Below, one piece after another: positions 14,612 to 18,392 of a stretch of 18,392 nucleotides of DNA. Both the position numbers and the translations under genes were made by a program. Numbering within the stretch: position 1 is the first letter of the stretch; every line of letters begins with the position of its first letter. The DNA is taken from the NCBI GenBank assembly GCA_002346525.1, contig DDZY01000175.1, forward strand, positions 1,423 to 19,814. The letters are read 5' to 3'. Source of the DNA: Proteobacteria bacterium UBA2996. GTDB taxonomy: Bacteria; Pseudomonadota; Gammaproteobacteria; Arenicellales; UBA868. The notes under the pieces were generated by a model that did no database searches, was not told where the DNA came from, and worked only from the letters and a program-made list of their open reading frames with translations.

Positions 14612-15358
14612 ATGCTCTTAAACGTCTCAAAGGTTACGGTCCAGTTTGGCGGTGTCACGGCAGTGGCAGATCTCTCGTTGGAGATCGGGCGTGGCGAACT
14701 GATTGGTATCATTGGCCCAAACGGAGCCGGCAAGACCACGCTGATGCGGGTTATCACCGGGATGGTCCGGCCAACGTCAGGGCGCGTTTTTTTAAAGGGG
14801 ACAGACATAACCGGTTGGACCATAGACCAGCGCGTACGGTCAGGTCTCGCTCTCGCCCAACAGATCGTAAAGCCGCTAGCCACATTTACCCTTGCAGAGA
14901 ATGTCGCGCTTGCCTGCGGTTCTCGCCGCATGGGCTCACCTTGGCGTGCGATGACAACCCTTGATCGTAAGGCCGAGTTGGAGCAGGCGAAAGCGTTGCT
15001 CGAGCTGGTGGGGATAGGAGCAGCAGCACACGACTACCCTTCGGAAGTTCCATTGGGTTATTTGAAGTGTCTCGAGCTGGCTCGGGCATTGGCTCTGGAG
15101 CCGGATCTGATCCTTCTGGATGAGCCCCTGGCGGGGCTGAATCAAGCAGAGGCTGCCGAAATGGCGGATCGCATTGCAGCTTTGGTAACCGACGCGCGGA
15201 GCATCATCCTCATTGAACATAATCTTCGAGAGGTTGTTCGTATCTGCCCGAGATTGTTTGTCCAGGATCATGGACGGAATCTCGATTTTGGGCCGACTCA
15301 ACAGGTGATGGCCAATCCTAAAGTGCGGGCTGCCTACCTTGGCGGGGGGGCAGACTGA
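14612..15358 (+). CDS. livG: ABC transporter ATPase, LivG type
   Basis: This 248-residue ATP-binding subunit energises the LivHM permease. Walker A is GPNGAGKTT (35-43), Walker B with the catalytic glutamate is LILLDEP (D170, E171), and LAGLNQAEA is the D-loop region typical of LivG. The H-loop histidine is in IILIEHNLREV. The C-terminal FGPTQQVMANPKVRAAYLG is the standard LivG/LivF tail. The signature motif is unusual: VPLGYLKCLELARAL (from 146) stands where LSGGQ or LAYGQQRRLEIARAL is expected, keeping only the glycine. The start lacks a strong ribosome site and probably depends on coupling with livM. Its TGA overlaps the livF ATG as TGATG. Confidence 0.92.
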   Translation: MLLNVSKVTVQFGGVTAVADLSLEIGRGELIGIIGPNGAGKTTLMRVITGMVRPTSGRVFLKGTDITGWTIDQRVRSGLALAQQIVKPLATFTLAENVALACGSRRMGSPWRAMTTLDRKAELEQAKALLELVGIGAAAHDYPSEVPLGYLKCLELARALALEPDLILLDEPLAGLNQAEAAEMADRIAALVTDARSIILIEHNLREVVRICPRLFVQDHGRNLDFGPTQQVMANPKVRAAYLGGGAD

Positions 15359-16059
15359 TGCTGCAGGTAAAGAATATTCAATGCGGTTACAAGGATATTG
15401 TGGCGGTACATGATCTCTCGTTTGAGGCAGCAGGGGGTGAGGTATTCGCCTTGATCGGCGCGAACGGGGCAGGGAAGACCACGACCATTATGGCCCTCGC
15501 TGGTCACATTGTTCCGATGCGGGGATCGATTATCGTTGAGGGGCACGATATCAGTTCAGGGCGGGCGCAAGGCAGGTTGGCCCATGGGATTGCACTGGTT
15601 CCCGAGGGTAGGCGTGTGTTCCCGGACCTTTCTGTCGAGAATAACCTCACGGTCGGCGGCCATACGGTGGGCAGGGAGGCGTTGCGATCCAATCGTGAGA
15701 ATGCTTATCAGATTTTTCCGAGATTGGCTGAGCGGCGAACTCAGTTAGCCGGGTCTTTGTCCGGTGGAGAACAGCAGATGCTGGCTATCGCGCGGGCCAT
15801 GATGGCTAGCCCCAGAATTCTGTTGGTAGATGAGCTCTCACTCGGGTTGATGCCTAAGATGGTGGACGAGTGCTATCAGGTGGTCGATACCCTTAAGCAG
15901 CAGGGCCTTTTGATCATTCTTGTAGAGCAAAGTACTCAAAGAGCGCTTGAAGTTGCTGATCAGGTTGCTGTGCTGGAGTCTGGTTACCTCGCTTGGCACG
16001 GCAGCGGCGAATCAGCGCGTAGCGATTCATCGGTTGTCAGCGCCTATCTCGGAAACTAA
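15358..16059 (+). CDS. livF: ABC transporter ATPase, LivF type
   Basis: This 233-residue second ATPase completes the importer. Walker A is GANGAGKTT (34-42), the signature is an intact LSGGEQQMLAIARAM (from 134), and Walker B is ILLVDELSLGL (D158, E159). LVEQSTQRALEVADQVAVLESG carries the Q/E that stands at the LivF H-loop position (the family often has 'VEQ' rather than 'EH'). HGIALVPEGRRVFPDLSVENNL is the typical LivF Q-loop-to-signature stretch. It starts inside the livG stop (TGATG overlap of one base), so the two ATPases are translationally coupled in equal amounts. It ends 9 bases from the convergent stop of the DMT transporter gene, with no room for a separate terminator. Confidence 0.94.
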   Translation: MLQVKNIQCGYKDIVAVHDLSFEAAGGEVFALIGANGAGKTTTIMALAGHIVPMRGSIIVEGHDISSGRAQGRLAHGIALVPEGRRVFPDLSVENNLTVGGHTVGREALRSNRENAYQIFPRLAERRTQLAGSLSGGEQQMLAIARAMMASPRILLVDELSLGLMPKMVDECYQVVDTLKQQGLLIILVEQSTQRALEVADQVAVLESGYLAWHGSGESARSDSSVVSAYLGN

Positions 16060-16068
16060 GCATCCCTG

Positions 16069-17013
16069 TCAAGCCTGGGTCCCTGCATCTTTGACTTCCG
16101 TACGCAGGGCAAAGAGGTTGCTCCCAATCAAAATGGATAAACCGATGACTGTAAGGGCAGTCGGCGCCTCACCCCAGATAAGGTACCCGAACAAAGCGGC
16201 CCATAAGATGTAACTGTATTCGAAAGGAGCAACAGTGGCGGCGCGGGCACTAAGATAAGCTTTATTGAGGCAGAAAAAACCGATCGTGGCGATCACGCCT
16301 AACGAACACATGATGACAAGGTCAGTGACATCGGGCTGAATCCAGTCCCGAATCAGGAAGGCCAATGAAGGATGTGTTGAATCGAGTCCGGCGGTCGTTA
16401 ACAGAACAATCAGGTAAGTGATCACTCCTCCCGTCGAGTGTGCCACGGTAAAGTAAAAGGTCACTGTCCATGGATTGTCCCTGGAACTGATGTAACGGGC
16501 CATCACACTGTTGAGCGCATAGGTGAGTGCTGCCAGGAAGGCAAAAGCGATCGCGATGTTCGCAACACGCCCTTCAAATCCAACCGCGATAAGGACCCCG
16601 ACGAAACCTACAAGCGTGGCCAGCCAGCGTCGCAGTCCTACCCGCTCACCCACGAGAATTGAGGAAAAAATGACTACCAGGATCGGAGCCGTGAACGTGA
16701 TTGTGACGGCATCGATAAGAGGCAGCGAGGCAAGCGAAAGGTAGTACGCCAGATAGGACAGGAATCCGAGGATCCCTTTCACGATTATCTTGAAGGGCTG
16801 ATAGACCCTAAAGCCGGTGCGTCCCAACCGTACTGCAACGATGATGCCAATCAATCCTAACGCGATCACGCTACGGACGATCACGATCTGCAGAATGGAG
16901 TACTCCGCGCTGAAGAGTTTGATGATCACGTCCTGCAGTGAGAATACGAAAAGCCCTACAATCAAGGCAATGATGCCGACAAATGGACGGTTTTCCTGGT
17001 TGATAGCAGCCAC
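16069..17013 (-). CDS. EamA/DMT-superfamily permease
   Basis: This 314-residue protein has ten predicted membrane helices in two EamA repeats, roughly residues 10-145 and 155-300, as in RhaT/YdcZ-type drug/metabolite transporters. Typical marks are the opening GLFVFSLQDVIIKLFS, the loop after helix 4 with LASLPLIDAVTITFTAPILVV, the LVGERVGLRRW segment ending the first repeat, and LSARAATVAPFEYSYILWAA with LFGYLIWGEAPTALTVIG in the second. Family members export amino acids, nucleosides, polyamines or similar metabolites; none is specified here. The start is GTG at 17013 with only a weak ribosome site; no better in-frame ATG lies upstream. It converges on livF and is divergent from the RidA-repeat gene, sharing a roughly 218-base upstream region with it. 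Export of an amino acid or imine product tied to that neighbour is speculative. Confidence 0.9.
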   Translation of the reverse strand: MAAINQENRPFVGIIALIVGLFVFSLQDVIIKLFSAEYSILQIVIVRSVIALGLIGIIVAVRLGRTGFRVYQPFKIIVKGILGFLSYLAYYLSLASLPLIDAVTITFTAPILVVIFSSILVGERVGLRRWLATLVGFVGVLIAVGFEGRVANIAIAFAFLAALTYALNSVMARYISSRDNPWTVTFYFTVAHSTGGVITYLIVLLTTAGLDSTHPSLAFLIRDWIQPDVTDLVIMCSLGVIATIGFFCLNKAYLSARAATVAPFEYSYILWAALFGYLIWGEAPTALTVIGLSILIGSNLFALRTEVKDAGTQA

Positions 17014-17231
17014 GCGCAGTGCCCGTTCGTGGTGATTGAGAGCGGGAGGCTAAAGCGGTTTGTTGTGCTGGACAACCACTTAATGGATTCGAGGTCGCTG
17101 ACAGCAAAGACCTTTTCCAAAAGCGTCAAAAAGCGGATCGATTCCCGATGTCTGTCCATTTTTTTCACCGACGAAGGCTTTTGGGAAATGCGGAAACCCT
17201 TTAGGATGCATGAATTTCAAGGAGCAAAGGT
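17014..17231. promoter_or_regulatory. Divergent intergenic region between DMT transporter and RidA-repeat gene
   Basis: These 218 bases must hold both promoters, but no convincing -35/-10 pair stands out. Two AAAAGCG heptamers lie exactly 10 bases apart (17119-17125 and 17129-17135), and an 8-base inverted pair CCAAAAGC/GCTTTTGG occurs at 17117-17124 and 17177-17184. Just before the plus-strand gene is a clear AAGGAG ribosome site at 17219-17224. Confidence 0.3.
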
Positions 17232-18392
17232 ATGACAGAGCAGCAGTTGACCTGGTCGCTACCCACAGGGTGTACCCACGAGGTGTCTGCGTCGGCCGCG
17301 GTGTTGTCTTTCGTGGGCGGGGCAGGAGATTTTGATCATCTAGGGCAGATCCGTCATCCCGACGACTACAGGGCACAAATTAAAGGTTCGATTGAGAATA
17401 TCGGATCGGCGCTGGCACAGGAAAATTGCTCCCTGGCAGATGTGGTTCGGATCAAAGCTTTTGTTGAATTGTCAGAAGAGTTTGGCGAGACCGAAGTAGT
17501 AACAATATTGCTGAATGAGTTGCCAAATTCGCCTGCTCCAGTGATTTCGGTAGTCCCAGTCGAGATGCAGCCTTTCCCGCAACAGAAAGTACAACTCCAG
17601 GCGATCGCCAAGCGAGGTTGGCGCGAAGAAGGGTACCAGTTTAATGAATCGGCGCTGAATCTCGTTAGCAGGGCCGACAGGATTCCCACGGTCACCACTG
17701 TGTTGCGCGCGGGCGAGCTCATTGCGACAGCAAACCGGACAGCGGCCCATTTCGGCCTGGAGTATGACAGCGGTTCCTCTGGAGAGGATCAGTCACATGC
17801 CATCATGACTTCTCTCAACGAAGATCTTAAGTCAGTCGGCGCCACACTACAGGATTCGGTCAAATTGGAGGGCTATTACCGCGGCACCACGCGTGAACAA
17901 TGGACGCCACTGGCTAAGGCGCGGGCCTCGTACTTTGCGGAACCCGGACCACCGGCCACCATGATACCGTGTCATCTTGGGGAGCACGATCAAACCGTGA
18001 CCCGTGTGGGTGTGCTAGCGATGCGGGAGCGCAGAAACAGTTACAACAAATATATTCCGAGGGAGGATGCCTGGCCCGAGCGGGTTTGGGATTGGCCAGC
18101 AGAATTGCCTTACCGTCAGGCGCAAAAGCTCCGGGACATGATTTGGCTGGGTGGCCAGGTTCCCGCGCAGCCGTTTTCAAACACCGGGAAAAGGGTGCAC
18201 CCGGGTCAACTGCTTCCACAGGCCCGCTTTACAATGAGTTATATCACCGACCTGTTAAGACCTTTCGGGCGGGTGCCCGCCGATATGAAGTTGTTGGTCT
18301 GTTACTACCAGCGTTTAGCTAAAAACGACCAAACGCATGCCCTTATCAATCTGCTGGCTGATTATTGCGGCGGGGTCTTACCGCCACTCATA
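17232..18392 (+). CDS. Tandem RidA/YjgF-like multidomain protein (3' end outside window)
   Basis: The frame is open from ATG 17232 to the window end (387 codons, no stop), so the gene continues beyond it. AAGGAG seven bases upstream makes the start firm. The protein is built from RidA (YjgF/YER057c/UK114) units. Unit 1 (about 20-128) shows LSFVGGAGDF, then IGSALAQENCSLADVVRIKAFVEL and the closing PAPVISVVPVEMQPF with VQLQAIAKRG. Unit 2 (about 165-275) has the same order: GELIATANRT, LNEDLKSVGATLQDSVKLEGYY, PPATMIPCHLG and TRVGVLAMRER. Unit 3 begins near 298 (MIWLGGQVPAQPF, then MSYITDLLRPFGRVPADMKLLVCYYQ) and is cut off. Single-unit RidA proteins are about 130 residues, hydrolyse reactive imines/enamines, and use an arginine in a P-A-R-S-C-type motif. 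Here that place reads P-A-P-V in unit 1 and P-A-T-M in unit 2, so ordinary imine deaminase activity is doubtful in both. Function is unknown; no signal peptide is seen, so it is probably cytoplasmic. Confidence 0.82.
   Translation, partial: MTEQQLTWSLPTGCTHEVSASAAVLSFVGGAGDFDHLGQIRHPDDYRAQIKGSIENIGSALAQENCSLADVVRIKAFVELSEEFGETEVVTILLNELPNSPAPVISVVPVEMQPFPQQKVQLQAIAKRGWREEGYQFNESALNLVSRADRIPTVTTVLRAGELIATANRTAAHFGLEYDSGSSGEDQSHAIMTSLNEDLKSVGATLQDSVKLEGYYRGTTREQWTPLAKARASYFAEPGPPATMIPCHLGEHDQTVTRVGVLAMRERRNSYNKYIPREDAWPERVWDWPAELPYRQAQKLRDMIWLGGQVPAQPFSNTGKRVHPGQLLPQARFTMSYITDLLRPFGRVPADMKLLVCYYQRLAKNDQTHALINLLADYCGGVLPPLI

Noticed and set aside
1..18392. Search by eye for CRISPR arrays, tRNA/rRNA genes, insertion sequences, integrases, toxin-antitoxin or defence genes
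   Set aside because: None was seen. Coding density is high with ordinary metabolic and transport genes, and no evenly spaced repeats or transposase motifs occur.

Overview
The window reads as a piece of chromosome from a Gram-negative bacterium, most likely a member of the Pseudomonadota. The signs are periplasmic binding proteins with Sec signal peptides, a tripartite tricarboxylate transporter (TTT) and a LivKHMGF ABC transporter. Composition is fairly even and moderately GC-rich, with classic AGGAGG-type ribosome sites. I saw no rRNA, tRNA, CRISPR array, insertion sequence or phage gene. A narrower taxonomic call is not supported.

Region 1 (1-8808) looks like a metabolic neighbourhood for small hydroxy/keto acids. 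It opens with the 3' end of a 3-hydroxyisobutyrate dehydrogenase-type reductase. A convergent class V aminotransferase follows (serine/alanine-glyoxylate type). Divergent from that is a 967-residue FAD plus Fe-S oxidase of the YdiJ/GlcD-GlcF kind. Downstream on the same strand come a TauE/SafE permease and a complete TTT transporter in the order binding protein, small membrane protein, large membrane protein. A reasonable inference is uptake of a carboxylate, oxidation of a 2-hydroxyacid to a 2-oxoacid such as glyoxylate, transamination, and reduction of a semialdehyde. The substrate cannot be read from sequence.

Region 2 (8809-9999) separates the two systems. It holds a GC-rich inverted-repeat segment, a minus-strand exported protein of unknown function, and a 255-base divergent intergenic stretch with a 15-base palindrome.

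Region 3 (10000-16059) holds an acyl-CoA synthetase followed by a full branched-chain-amino-acid-type ABC importer (livK, H, M, G, F). The binding-protein gene has its own probable promoter overlapped by a small inverted repeat. A strong hairpin with a short T run separates it from the permease genes. The neighbouring ligase suggests the importer may carry a carboxylic acid that is activated to a CoA thioester, rather than leucine itself.

Region 4 (16069-18392) has a minus-strand EamA/DMT exporter convergent with livF. Divergent from it is a plus-strand open frame that runs off the window end and encodes at least three tandem RidA/YjgF-like domains. The first two lack the arginine used by true imine deaminases. 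This is the most unusual gene in the window.
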